Shown in pieces: positions 10,727 through 23,600 of a stretch of 64,000 bases of DNA (within the stretch, counting starts at the first letter, position 1; the number at the start of each line of letters is the position of its first letter). The position numbers were made by a program, and so were the translations under genes. Below the pieces are notes generated by a model. It saw nothing but the letters and a program-made list of their open reading frames with translations. It did not search any database and was not told the origin of the DNA. Source of the DNA: Davidsoniella eucalypti (Eukaryota > Ascomycota > Sordariomycetes > Microascales > Ceratocystidaceae). The stretch covers positions 372,001 to 436,000 of the forward strand of contig RMBW01000010.1 of the NCBI GenBank assembly GCA_004009845.1. Reading direction: 5' to 3'.

Positions 10727-12886
10727 AGCGAGGATCTAACTCCGGGATATCGGAACGATTTCTCCATCGGCTCTGGTCTCTATTGCACCAAGGTTACATC
10801 GACCCATTATGTTGTCCTTTGCTCTCTGATTCTCGCCAGATGAGAAACGAGGCCAGACGGGAAGATGAGAACTCAGAAATTTCTCGTAGTGACATTGAGT
10901 TCAAGGTGTGAATGTATCTGTAGATTACTAAGCTACATACGATGCTAGCAACTTGTACTGGCATGTTGAACTATGATAGTGTTAGAAAGGCATCGATAGC
11001 ATGCCTAGCTTTATCTTTTTATTGTATATATATTGAACTCCAACCCTACCTAATAGTATTAACACTGATGTCGTCATCAGCGTGATACTTCGCCCGACTA
11101 CAGAGGGAATATCTTCGATCTGTCTACTCTTCACTAATGCCTAGGGTATCGAGTGAATTTAGACAGTTCCTACAGAAAACAAAGGATTGGGCTTGGCCAG
11201 CACAGACAAAAATGATCTTTGTAGCTTTTGATAGGCGGCATACAGATATGCTCGGAAAAGTCTCGACAGGCCCTAAAAAGCACGGACAGACATTGTTCTC
11301 TCGCCTGGCCACCAGAATTTTTCTTCTGTGTGAAAAAAAGAAACTACAAAATGCACACATAAGAAAGACTACTTATCAGAGAAGTACACTGTATGCATAT
11401 ATACATAACTGCATCACAGAACTATATCTGTAGTCCCGGCGTAATTCATGGTAGCCTTCGTTCCTAGTTATGGGATATACATATGTAAATATCATATATT
11501 TATCCTCTCTTTCACCAAGGCTATTTCATCAATATCATATATATGGCCAAAGACAGTACAAGATATCAACAAGAAGCGATCTTCCCTTCTTCTAGAAATT
11601 ACTACAACTAGAAAGAACGGGAGAGGATATGGCGTGGTTTATCTGCGTGTGACAGCTGATCGAAGTTGGAGAGAAACCAACAGAGAAATTCGTAACGTCT
11701 CTCATTCGCCACGAAGTGATTGTTCCATACACTTCAGGTCAGATGTACTTGGTGGTAAGACACTACCATCCAGTAAGTACATAACTGCATACAATACAAA
11801 TGCATGTATGTAGTTGAATCTGGATATATACATACATACATTGTAATAGGTCATAGTCGATACTACATATACCGTGTGTGTGGCCATGCATCATCAGCTT
11901 TCAATACTGGGAGTTTGGCGTCGCAAATCAGCCAAACAGGCAACTATTCATGCACAGTGCTTTTTGTTAACCCGTTTCTCTTTGTTCTGTCCCCATTATC
12001 TTCTAGCTGTATGTACATATACATACAGCTATCTGTATCTGTATACATGTATGCTGTAGACTAGGAAAGTAAGCGCTTATCATCTTAGCTGGCTAATCAA
12101 GCCAGCTTACCAAGTTGGGCACCATGCATGGTAATGACTTAAAACAAGGATGTTGCTAGTAGTATTAGTGATGCTACTGTATCAAAAAGAAGAAAGCAAA
12201 AAAAGAAGGTAGGTCCATTCTCAGCGCACCGCCACCAGAAAAGATGTTTTTCCACACCAGTCACTATCTTGATACATATCTTGGTTGGTTGTTGCCATCT
12301 TGTTTGTTTTTCAATTAATTGTTATAAAGAGTGAACTCAAGCAAACATGAGTAGAGGCTGAAACTCGAACTCTTTATGCAGATGTAGTTGTGATCTCAGT
12401 CAAGCACGTCATTTCCTTTCACATATCTGTATCTCCGTATATGGCCGGGATTTTTGGCCAACCAACTTTGTTGGAGTCGATCGATACGCTCATTTGCTCA
12501 CATCCTACCTCGTTGTGTTTTCCTAAATGAACACCTTATGATCATCACTTCTTCATGGTCTACTACTACTAGCTCGGAAGCATGTCAGCAAAGTAGATGG
12601 AGTACTGCGTGTACATGATATTGCTGTCAACGTGCTATACCCTACACCGTCATGTACAAGGCTTAGAATACAATTGTAATTCTGTATAGTTCATAGGTTG
12701 GATAAGCTATCATGTTTGACGTCAGTATGATAGATTTGTCGCCAGGCCACTTGAACTACGTATGCATGTAGTAAGTAATATGGCCATATATACGCTCCTA
12801 TATCATGGCCAAGTACGGCTTCGCCAACGCATCACAGATGCCAGCCCAAAATATAATATCACAGTGAATGTTCTCTTCCGAATCAC
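10727..12886. other. Gap without a recognisable gene
   Basis: AT-rich sequence with short frames only (longest about 120 codons, unlike protein in composition). It contains the hairpin at 12004 and several TACATGTA-like words. No RNA gene is visible. Confidence 0.5.
12004..12031. repeat. Perfect hairpin with 12-bp arms
   Basis: TAGCTGTATGTA and its exact reverse complement TACATACAGCTA are separated by four bases (CATA). As DNA it could form a cruciform, as RNA a stable stem-loop. It lies in a tract rich in ATGTA/TACAT words, so simple-sequence origin is possible. Confidence 0.6.
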
Positions 12887-13888
12887 TATATAAGGCCCGG
12901 GCAACTTGTCTGCTCATTCGTACTCCTCCATTCTACAATCAAAGTCGTAAACCCAACACACCCTCTCGTGAGCCGCTAGCCAACAAAGTCTTTAATCGGC
13001 CGTAGGGGTCGGCATACAGACCAACTAGTGGCAAGACTGCAGTACTCGGGCCTTCAATAGACTAGTTTAGCTGCACGCCTCATGCACACGCCTCGTATCA
13101 GCCAGCCTAAGGTTTTTCTTGTCGCCGACTATAGAAATCAGCACCACCTCCAACATGTAGAATCTACAGACCTGTATGGCCCATGTATCCGGAGATGATT
13201 TGCGGTGGTTGTTGTTGTTGACGTAGCGGCATAGTTGTCGAAAACGAAGTATGTGACATGTCTCTTCTCGACCATTGTTCACGCCCGCTTCTACATGTAT
13301 GATCCCCGATACATAATCGACTGCTACTATTCAGCAATTTGCTTTGTTCCTTTGCCGTCTCCTATTCAAAGCTTACCTGCATATATCTGTATTGCACATT
13401 GCACATGCGCCGGTAAGAAATCACTATTATCTTTCCATATCCGGTAGATGAGCGCGGCATCAGTGGGATATCGATGAGTTATCCTGTGTGGTTGTTGCTT
13501 TCTGTGCTTGGGCCGGTCCAAGGCGGGGTTATTTGGTCGAGCTTATATGTATGCCGCCCATATTCTCATCAAGGGTGCATCGCAACCCCCGCTGATACGC
13601 TATCTGACTGGTCATGATGTACTATGGCGACGGTGGTAGTTGCAACGAAGTTACTGACGCTCTAATTGAGGCTATAGATAGGTAACCCGGTTCATGTTAT
13701 TCTTGTCTTGCTTGTTGATAGTGGCCTCGGCACCTGATCGCTATGGCTTGGCGGGGAAAGAAGCGGACAAATACAACCGCACGGATGATATAGTTGCCTC
13801 CACCTCAGATATCAGCCGCCCACTCATCCACAGCTGTTCGACACCTGTACTAATAATACCAGACTCTAAGAAGATCGTGATGAAGTGA
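12887..13888 (+). promoter_or_regulatory. TATA-box region followed by small signal-peptide-like ORFs; possible small or broken gene
   Basis: A clear TATATAAG box (12887) is followed by a C/T-rich stretch resembling a transcription start and leader. Downstream, an ATG at 13474 opens 47 codons beginning with a plausible secretion signal (MSYPVWLLLSVLGPVQG). A second frame overlapping its end reads MMYYGDGGSCNEVTDALIEAIDR and stops at 13682. An ATG at 13694 opens 64 codons, also with a signal-like start (MLFLSCLLIVASA). No single splice model joins them cleanly. This may be a broken small secreted protein gene, a multi-exon gene I cannot resolve, or chance. I do not recognise any family. Confidence 0.25.
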
Positions 13889-15140
13889 AAAGGATCGGAA
13901 ATAATGAGAATCAAGTAGGTCTATAAGTACTTGTTGAGCCAGCGTTGTGTCATGGTACTGGCTGTGACACATTTATACTGTAAATCATCATGTGAGAGTA
14001 TCTTGACGTGCACCCTGCATCCTACATTGCATCTCTACATATGTAGACGCGCAAAAGCTAAAAGTTAGATGCTACCAATTCAACGTAGCTAAGCTTCTTG
14101 TCGTTTTAGTCGCAGTAGCAGGGAAGTTTCAACCAAACCATTCATCATGATTGTGACCCTTGGGCATTAAAAGCAACCAAGATAAGACTACCGCTACACC
14201 ATGAAGTTAACCCGATGATCTAACAAGGCCTTAGGCAGTCGATCGTAGATTTCGTTGGTGTGCTTAGTTAAGGCGGCAAGGCTTGGAGGATAAGAAAATG
14301 GATAGGAATAGCTCTTCATCCATGAAAAGTTCTGTGGGTATCTCCAGTATTAGAAAAAGGACAAGAAGGTTATGCTGAGATCAGCACAAGGCAACTGTGT
14401 CTGCAGTATCTCAGATGAAGTCAGTTTTAGACTCTAGCCTTTGAGTTCCTATGAGATCCTACTAAACCAAGCCTAGTCCAGCCCAAGATTTTCGAAGGCA
14501 TTACCCTCCCTTGAATCAGGATTACGGCCTCATGATGGATCATGTCTATCCAGATTTAGAGACTCTAGGATGCGGAAGCGACCGAGCTTTATCATCCATA
14601 GTTAAGCTCCGCCCCTAGACATATCGTTGTTAGCTTCCTTGCGGTAGGCAGGATGAAATGAACTACCGATATAGATATATATCTTCAAATGAGTTGGTTG
14701 GTCAAATGCTGTGATTATTCAAAAATTGTTATTCGCGTTATAATCAAATATCTTTATTTCTAGGTTTAACTAGCACAAGGTGTACATATATGATAGTCGT
14801 TCGTTTTCTTAGGGCTTGGTGAGAGAGAACGTATATCAAAAGTGGATCTTTGATTAGTCATATTTCGGTACTCGGTGAGTGATGTTTACTTTTCGGTGTG
14901 TTCGGTGGGTTACATACGCGTTAGCCTTCTTTCACCTTAGCAACGGCCAACTATCACGAATAATCCAGAGCTCCTGACGGTCATCTAACAACCACTCTAT
15001 ATTTATCCATGCGCAACTTTATTTGATCAACTAGCGAAACTCACGTGCTGCCGTGCCATTGAATTTGTAATTATTCCCTGTCTACATATCTTTGATGTAT
15101 CGTAGTTGCTAATCAATCAATCGGTAAAGCCTAGTAAACA
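13889..15140. other. Gap and promoter region of apc2
   Basis: No gene visible. A CACGTG palindrome lies at 15042-15047, about 95 bases before the apc2 start codon, and may be a bHLH-type binding site. The immediate leader is AT-rich with no obvious intron. Confidence 0.45.
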
Positions 15141-17660
15141 ATGAGCAAAACCTGGGCGCAGAGGCGCCGAGACATATTCCGGTCTGTTTTTCCGGACGAG
15201 TCTTCTAAAGGCAATGAAAGTATCTTGCCAGTGCGAACGTCACCGCGAAAACAAGCAAACTTCTCAGTTGTACATGGCGACCCCGCGGCCATTGACCAGA
15301 AGCGCTGGACTGTAGCATGGCATCATATCACCTCACTATTGAAGCTTCCCCCGGGGTTCGACATTGATCAAGATATAGTGGAAAGCGTTGATTGTCAGCC
15401 AGCCCTACTTGTTGTCTTGAACCCAGCACAAGAAGTGCCAAAAGCTACCAAGACGGAGGATCTGTTTGGCTGGTACGTCAAACAAGTCCATCGCCACTAT
15501 TCACAAAGCGTTCAATGGCTGCTTGAATCATACGAAAGTGAGTCCGACAATCGGCAATATTTGATTCAGGTGATCGAAACATTACAGCGTGCCTTCGACA
15601 TCTATCTCTCAAGACTCATCATTATCACAGGCGTAATGGATATTGCCGCTCGGGAAAATCTGATGTCTCGCTTCTTTCGCCAACTGCGTGGCCTTGTTTC
15701 AAGCTCGCAGCCAGAGTTCTTCTATGCGGCGCTTAATGTAGTTCTTCTCGTATATACAAGATCTATACTACACCGGACTCCGTCGCTGTCTGAAAGTGCG
15801 GCAAGTTTCGAAGAGCTTGTTCAGCTTGCAAGTTCTCTGCAATATCTTGGGCTAGGAGGCCGCAGATTCGAGATATCTTTTGCCTTGGCCTTAAACACTA
15901 CCCTCAGAGAGCATATACAGAATCACTATGGCGATATCTTCACTGATCAACACGACGTATCCCATATTATTGACGCATCATTCAATGACCAGTCGGTCAC
16001 TGTATCTCAAAACATAGCGTCTCTCTACAGATGGATAGAAACAGATTTTGCTCACCTCGCGTTTGAAGTTACTGCAAAACTAGGAAAGCCCATAAACAAG
16101 TCATATCTTGTGACGTGGAAAGAGAATGCTGCCTCGTTGTTAGTCAACCTTCGCATCACTCAACTCTTCAACATTGTCGAGCACTGGCCAAGTAGTAAAG
16201 GTGGCCTACTAGACTTGAAGGTCTGCATCGCAAAGCCCGCACAGAGAGCTAGTTTGATAAAGGTCTTCTCTCGAAATATAGAGACACGCCTTTTGAACGC
16301 TGGTAGCTCAACTCTCCGAATTTTGCGCTTCTACATCTCCATGATCCGGACATTCCATGCACTAGATGGGTCCAAGGTCCTTCTATCACGTGTAGTTCCG
16401 CCACTACAACTGTATCTATGCCAGAGAGTTGATGCTATCCGCATCGTCGTCACCGGACTCCTCTCGGATAACAAGGAGGTGGCTGAGAACACCGTCAGTA
16501 AGACCCGACTGACAGAACTATCGGCCATCCTCAACGATGTTTCACAAAGACAGCCACAGCGGCCTGTCGTCGACGATCCAGATCTCGATTGGAATGATAT
16601 GAGCTGGAATCCCGCTCCATTGGATGCCGGCCTCAACTTCCAACGACCCAAAAACGAAGACGTGATCGGGACTCTGATCAACGCGCTAGGATCTCAAGAC
16701 ATGTTCATTAAGGAGTTCCAGGGCATCGTCGGTGAACGCTTGTTGACCATATCCAGTTCACTTGAACAGGAAACTAAGGTCCTCAATCTTCTCAAGAAGC
16801 GATACGGTGACGCCGCTCTACAACACTGCGACGTCATGTTACGCGATATAATAGAGTCCAAGAAACTCGATGATCTTGTCATGGGCGCCGTAAAAATTGC
16901 CGCGGCTCCCGAGCAACCAAATCCCCCTCTATGCTCTGCCAAAATCCTATCTAGAATTTACTGGCCCAACATTGACCGCGAACATTTCCTCATCCCCGAG
17001 CCCGTCACCAATTCACAGAAGTGGTACTCGGATAATTACTCTCACATCAAAGAGTCACGAAAGCTTACTTGGCTTGATCATATGGGTACGGCTACTGTGA
17101 AGCTTCAGCTAGAGGATAGAGTTGTGACGGTCGATTGCAAAACTTATATCGCAGCAGTCATATATGCGTTTGGAGATGATTCACAAGAAAGCGTGCCTAG
17201 ACATCCGGCCGAGCTTTCTGTTGATGATCTTGAGATGAAACTACAGATGGACACCGACTACATAAAAGAGGCTTTGGAGTTCTGGGTAGAGAAAAGGATC
17301 CTCCGCCTTGCCTCTGGCAGTACATACGCTGTAATCGAGCGTGAAGCAGATCTCATTACAGACATTCAAGAATCACCCACCAAGGCCGACAATTCCGGTG
17401 GCGCCGCCTCCGGGTCCGACAACAAGAAATTTACGGACACGCATCGTGAAAATAGCTCTATATATTGGCAGTTCATTAAGGGTATGCTGACCAACTCACC
17501 GACACCAATGCCACTTCCGCGCATGTCGATGATGCTGAAAATGGTGGTTCCGGGCGGATTCACGTGGACAAACGAAGAATTATTAGAGTTCATGTCGGAG
17601 AAGGTAGAGGAAGGAGAGGTTGAACTCAAAGCGGGCAAGTATCGTTTAGTCAAGAAGTGA
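15141..17660 (+). CDS. apc2: Anaphase-promoting complex subunit 2 (APC2, cullin-like)
   Basis: APC2 is the cullin scaffold of the APC/C ubiquitin ligase. It pairs with the RING subunit APC11 to ubiquitinate mitotic substrates. The gene is one uninterrupted 839-codon frame from an ATG in AAACAATGAG context. The N-terminal 480 residues are helical and poorly conserved, as expected for cullin repeats. An acidic linker with Trp (DLDWNDMSWNP, about 480) leads into the cullin homology region at about 500-690, with signature stretches MFIKEFQGIVGERLL, LKKRYGDAALQHCDVMLRDI and SRKLTWLDHMGTATVKLQLE. The C-terminal winged-helix domain (about 770-839) contains YWQFIKGMLTN and MLKMVVPGG and ends at KYRLVKK. 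Length and domain order fit fungal APC2. No intron is needed and no key region is missing. Confidence 0.92.
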   Translation: MSKTWAQRRRDIFRSVFPDESSKGNESILPVRTSPRKQANFSVVHGDPAAIDQKRWTVAWHHITSLLKLPPGFDIDQDIVESVDCQPALLVVLNPAQEVPKATKTEDLFGWYVKQVHRHYSQSVQWLLESYESESDNRQYLIQVIETLQRAFDIYLSRLIIITGVMDIAARENLMSRFFRQLRGLVSSSQPEFFYAALNVVLLVYTRSILHRTPSLSESAASFEELVQLASSLQYLGLGGRRFEISFALALNTTLREHIQNHYGDIFTDQHDVSHIIDASFNDQSVTVSQNIASLYRWIETDFAHLAFEVTAKLGKPINKSYLVTWKENAASLLVNLRITQLFNIVEHWPSSKGGLLDLKVCIAKPAQRASLIKVFSRNIETRLLNAGSSTLRILRFYISMIRTFHALDGSKVLLSRVVPPLQLYLCQRVDAIRIVVTGLLSDNKEVAENTVSKTRLTELSAILNDVSQRQPQRPVVDDPDLDWNDMSWNPAPLDAGLNFQRPKNEDVIGTLINALGSQDMFIKEFQGIVGERLLTISSSLEQETKVLNLLKKRYGDAALQHCDVMLRDIIESKKLDDLVMGAVKIAAAPEQPNPPLCSAKILSRIYWPNIDREHFLIPEPVTNSQKWYSDNYSHIKESRKLTWLDHMGTATVKLQLEDRVVTVDCKTYIAAVIYAFGDDSQESVPRHPAELSVDDLEMKLQMDTDYIKEALEFWVEKRILRLASGSTYAVIEREADLITDIQESPTKADNSGGAASGSDNKKFTDTHRENSSIYWQFIKGMLTNSPTPMPLPRMSMMLKMVVPGGFTWTNEELLEFMSEKVEEGEVELKAGKYRLVKK

Positions 17661-20600
17661 AAAGGGGATATCCAACTGGTGATTATAGGTGATAGAGAAC
17701 TCGACCATCCTATAAATTACACTCTAATATATATTTCAGATTTTCCCATGTTCATGTTTAGACACCTTGACATTCATGTATAGTTTGAACCAGCTCATAG
17801 CGTTCCTATTCAGCCAGATGCTTCATAGGAATGCTGAGTCTAGGTGACTACATCGACAAGGATAGCAAGAGTAATATAGCGATAAAGCAAGCATGTGATT
17901 CATGCATCGAATTACTGAGTCGGGCGGATTATTTCCTTTTAGTTCCTTTCTCTTTGATATTTTGCTTACCTGGAAGCTCGTGCTCACGGGCTCTACACGA
18001 ACATCTTCATAGAAAGACTTAAGGGTTCTATGATGATAGCTAATCAAGCGGAATTGCCCACCAAACAGGGGATCCCTTATATTTGGGACTTCGCTGGCAT
18101 TGAGTGGGTAGACGAAATATGAATTCCAACCAAGGTAACACTAGGACGTAGTACGATGCTAAGTCATGAGCATAAAATCAACGGATCCCCTCTTCCTATT
18201 ATGATAGTATGTTGCTGTCAAAAAATACCGTCCATGTGATATTTCCAGGCTGTACTATTGGAAGGTATGTATGATTTATAAACAAAATAAAAGAGGAGCA
18301 AAAGTCTATCATATAGGATAAAGATGGAAGTGTATATCATTTTGCTCTTTGAAAATAAAAACCAAGAGAGGAGAGGTACCTAACGTGACCCATGAAGCTT
18401 ATTATGAATGTAGATAAAGCCTTGAGCGAAAACGGGAAGATGACGAAAAGAAAGATAACGGATCTCATGTTCATCGTAAAATGATGTTATAGTTTTAGTA
18501 TCTTTCTTTATATTTGCCTAATTTATTAACCTCCATCCTCCTTGTTGCCTAAGGCAAAATACAAAGAATTACACGAGGTCATGAGAACTGCCTCTCACAA
18601 TAAACGACTAAAAAAGAGAGAGTTTTCGGATATCATATATTATCGTATTCCACCGATAAATCCGTCTGTTGCCAAAAATTGTGTTTTTTTATTGGTCCAA
18701 CCATAGGTCTTTATTTCTATTTGCTTCTGGATAAACTCTTTTTTGCGCCTATGATTTCGACACTTTGTAATCATCCAACAAACGGATTAGCTAACCGCTG
18801 AGAAATGAAAGACATTCCTATTCGTAACTATGCTGGAGTTTCTACCAACCAAAAAGCTACGGCCAGATATGAGCGCCCTATTTCTTTTCGTTTTTGTTCT
18901 ATCTCTATTCAGGCTCGACGCTATTACATACAGATATATTTTAGCCGCTCCGCCCCTTGAAGCAAGGGACAGTACAATTTATATATAATACCCGTATATA
19001 TATATATCAATAATTCGAACTTCTGAGGCGTTCTTTGATGGCTTTTTGGGAGATATGTTATTGCATTATTGCATCGAAAAAAAAGCCAGATGAGCTGCGT
19101 GGCATTTGGGGGAGGGAATATTGGCTTATTGCCCCCCTCCCATCTCTTGATGGACTTGGCTAGGCTACGGATGTTCCGTTCTTTGGTTTGATCTGCCCTG
19201 GAGTTTTTGGAATTATCAGTATTCATTCATCGGCGGGCACAAGAGATCTATATCAATTTGAGCTTTATTGGGCAAGTATGCGTCTCAAAGGACCATCACG
19301 ACATGCTATATGTTCCACCTTCCTGATTATCTTTAATGATGGGATATACATATGCAGGCAGGCAGTGTATTCGCCATCTCCGAGTCGCGTATATATCGAG
19401 TATTTGAGAATTTCAGTCGCCATCTATTCGTTGTGGGATAGAAGACAGGCTACCTCAGTATAGGGCCTAACTCGGCAGTATTCGGTTTTTAGCGGCGCAG
19501 TTTTGTTGGACGGGCTTGAGTACAATCTGGCAAATCAGGGATCCATACAAGCCTATAGGGGGAGGAAACGCTCGCAGGCTAGCTGCGACAAACAAGAAGA
19601 AGCGCCCGGAGACAGAACAGCAAAAAACGGACAGGAAGAGATACTTCTTTGGGCCTAAACGCTCAGACAGACTGAAGAAGCTGATGCTCTGAAAGCAAGC
19701 TTTTTCTTCCCCTCCTTTTGGCGCTTCCTATTAGCTCTTTTGCATTGCATTTAGGTGCGGTGCACCCCTCCTAATCCCTGTGGTTTGTTGCTGTAATTTA
19801 GCCTGGGGTTGGGCTATTTTCATGTATGTACTAAGGCGGGTGTTGAAGTACAGCCAACCAAAAGAAAAAAAAAGAAAAAAAGAGAAAAAAATGACTAATT
19901 GCGACTCTGTTGATCATGCTGCAATGTGTATTTCGTCATTGTCCATTGAAGCCAGGAACGGCACGGCCAAATGCTAGAAAAAATAGTAAATTATGTGACT
20001 GTAGGAGCTACTAGGCTATCAAAAAGGCATGCTTGAGCCACTGTATCATAGCCACAGTAGAATGAGTATTCTCTCAGTGATAGAGACTTACTAGTCACTA
20101 TTTGTATATTCAGTGTGATGCAAATGGTTAATCACACGATTTTCGAGACAAGGATGCCTGGCTTGTCAAGCCATGAGGAAAAAGCCCAAGTTGTAGTTAG
20201 TGGATTGGAGGGCAGAAAGACGGTACAAGACCGTCCATATAGGGATACAAGTCACTTTTATGGTCTCCAAAGGCAGCTGCGGGCGAAGGGTCAATAATCA
20301 AACAAAAGCAGCTACTAATGTCTCGTCGTTCCGTGTTGTAGTAGGCGACTAGTCACACTGCATTCACACTGTCGGCCATACCAGGGGTGGAATAGTAGCA
20401 TATGATACGTAAATCTGTATCTACTTGATGATAAGAGGAGAGAGCACGTCCTAGGGCCTGAGTAGCGAGTAAACAAAAGAACATGACTAGGGGATGAGGT
20501 AGTTCTGGGCCGGCAGCATCTCTTGATTTTCTTGGGTCTCTGTTTGTTAGAAGTTTCTCGTGCTTGCAGGTGGTGCTGAGTTGATGACAGTGAAAAAAAG

Positions 20601-23600
20601 AAGGTAACGGAAGTATGCAAGGTCTATCAGGGTCAATCCATAGGGTGTGAGTATGTATGGACGAGTAAGCGAGTAAATATGACGAGGGGTTCGATGAATA
20701 AACAAGAAAAAAAAGAAGGAAAAAAAAGAAGAAAATCATCTCGTAATTGACCATAGCCCGTGTGGAGGCATCGGGAAAAAAACAAGAAAACAGATAAAAC
20801 AGGCGAAGCGAAACGGAGCGTATTAAAGAGTGAAATCTTAAGGACGGTTCTACACAGGGTCGGAATGGGGCTGGCTGCTTTTATGCAAAGATGCCTGGCT
20901 GGGTTGTCTGGCACAAGTGATCTATTGATGAAGGCTGTTATCTCGTCATGTTTCAACTACAGGATAAATGGGAGCAGCTACATGATGTTATATGCATGCG
21001 GTTGATCTAGGATACAGTGTCCAAGAAGACTGTACATACGTACATTCATACGGATACACATGTTATAAATACACGTAGTTACAGGGCACATTGGCGTCAG
21101 TCTTAGTTGCTGTTCAATTTGCTCACGTCTATGGTACGATGATGATGACTTCTCCAACCTGCATGTGCTATGAGATAGGTCTAGTGGTGGTCTAGGCACA
21201 GTTCAATGTTCGTACTAGCACGGCTCGCTATCAAACTATATTAGCTCTCCTATGCCTCTTCGATAGTAATAAAAAGGGCAAAATGAAAACAACACACAAC
21301 CAACAAACCCGGTTGTTTTGTTTTCAGCGGCGCTTATCGACGGAGCAGCAGATTTTCCATCGTATGAATGGAAAGATATAATCTGCTATGTTTGCCATCT
21401 GTTGATACACACACATATATACATCCATGTACAATTATGCTTGTTTTTTTAGAAGGTGTCAGGAAGAGAGACTGGTTTTTCCATCGTCCACTCGGAGCCT
21501 TCTCTTTAGATGCCTGATTGCCTTGAGTCGCAAAGAGCTCAGGAATGGGAAGTCAGGATTCATGTGGCAGATTCTGGTAGAACCATATCCCACAAGTAAG
21601 CCATGAAGGCTAAAAGATACCCGAGCTACAGGCATTCCTAACTTCATGTGTATAGTTGTAAGTAGTCCCGATTTTATCTGTATTGCAAAGTTCAAAATTC
21701 CAAGTGCTCAACTTGTCGAGTGTGTGCATAGTTACAAGGTCACGCCGTGGCAATAATAAGGCGAAGCCTGTTCGTTCGACGGGGCAGGCTTTCGCTGAAG
21801 CTGAGTTCGGTTCAAACAAGAAGCAATGACTGGGTAAGATCAGTGTTCAAACGAACCACAGTTGGGTTCATATTTTTGCCAGGGGGGTGGTGTATCATAG
21901 TGAGGTGAGAAAAGTGAGAAGTGCCCTGTAGCAATCTGGGTCAAGTTCCATAATAATAGTACAGATATATCTACATGTAGTAATCATTGTTCATACTGTG
22001 TAAACAAACTTCCTTGGCCAAGAAAATACACCCTCAGCCATTCCATTCATCGGTTTATCATCGTCCCAAACTATCTCGTGATTAAGCCTGGTAAGAGTTT
22101 CAGAAGAAAAGTGGCTGCTTGCAATGCTTGTTGACATAGAGCTTCACTTGCAACCTGGCAGACATCGAAATCTCTCGATAACCACTATGGATAAAGTCAG
22201 TCACAAGATGCGGAATCAGTTTATCAGAAAAGTGCAAAGGCACTAGTTGGTCAGTCCAGATATGAGATATTTTCTCGTTATATTCGGAACATGTAAGCCT
22301 GTCTTCTTAGATAGTTTCTCCAAGCTGAGCTCTCGGGATAGTTTCTTCCTAGCCTAGTGAGTTGCTACTCTAGATATATCGCACGACTATATTGATATTT
22401 GATGGCGATTGATCTAGTAAACGCAAAAAATGATTGGACGATGGCCGTTTCTTAGGCTTCTTTGTCAGAAGAAAAGCACTGGACAGTATCGAAGAAATGC
22501 ATCATGTCAAAGAAACTGCTTAGCACTCACAAGGGAACATAGATCGGACCAAAGTAAACCGAAAATACAATAAGAAAAACAAAACCTTCAATATGGTAGA
22601 TAGACAAGACGATGTATCTGAAAATCCGACAAGCTAATCATGGACAAACACATTTGCAATACTCACCAGGGCAGCCAGCAAAACTTGAGCTGGCATAACT
22701 ACTACGTTTTTGCTGGCACTACAACTATCATATTGATACAGGGCTCACATCAAGAGGACCAAATCAGCGTTCAGAAGTGTAATACACAGTAAAATAAGAA
22801 ATAGTATTCGGGCTTATCCGCAGAAAGAGCTAAGTAAGAAAAAAAGAAAAAAAGAAAAAAAAGGTCATCGATGAATACCTAGGGGTGGATGTACGATGAC
22901 AAATGACGAGTGATTCCGTTGTTTTGTTTTGGTCTGGATAAATAGCAATACATGCATGAGAGGGAAAGACTAGCCATATATAATAATACATGTACGTATC
23001 AACATATAATTTATATAGTACCTCAACGCGTTTTAAGCTGTTGCTATCAAAGTCTATATGCGTTCAGATATGATAGTTACGACTATATATAGTCATGCAA
23101 ACTTGTACAGAACGAAGGCTACGAGTCTGATTCACGCCCTACAACTGTGCCGTCATACCGCGCATTCGCACTGTAGGCAGTCTGTGTTTAATTCAAGCAT
23201 GTCCCTCGTTTGATTTTCTGACCGACTGTCATCCAAGCTACCTTTTTATTTTATTTTCCTACACTTTTTGCCCATGCCGTCATTCCTCCATCACCCAAAG
23301 CCTGTGATCTTTTAACACAAACCCAAGGGGGGAAGCGCCTACTGAGCTGCAGTTTTACAAGCAACCAGCACCAAGAACTAGCGCTACTTATTGCCCATAA
23401 TGCACCCACAGGATCAAACACCTTGTTCATCGTAGGACTATGGTCCATGGTCAGCCATCCCCGTGCTTGCTCGCCCTGGCATCGTCGTAACAGATGGTGG
23501 TAAGCAAATGGCAAAGGCCATCTTCACTCATTCCCACAACTAGGAAAGGAGCCTTTCACAAAACGATGGAATGGAATGTCGCAGCAGCAACAAGGAGACA

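Noticed and set aside
19105..19145. G-rich and C-rich tracts facing each other
   Set aside because: Only about seven bases can pair and the arms are homopolymer-like; not a convincing terminator or element end.
20353..20956. Minus-strand frames of 107-133 codons
   Set aside because: They arise from CT-rich tracts (Phe/Ser/Leu runs) and have no recognisable domain; at best part of a leader or a non-coding transcript.
22835..22862. AAAAAAAG tandem tract (also at 19860 and 20700)
   Set aside because: Simple purine repeats; no flanking duplications and no link to the A-tailed insertion family.
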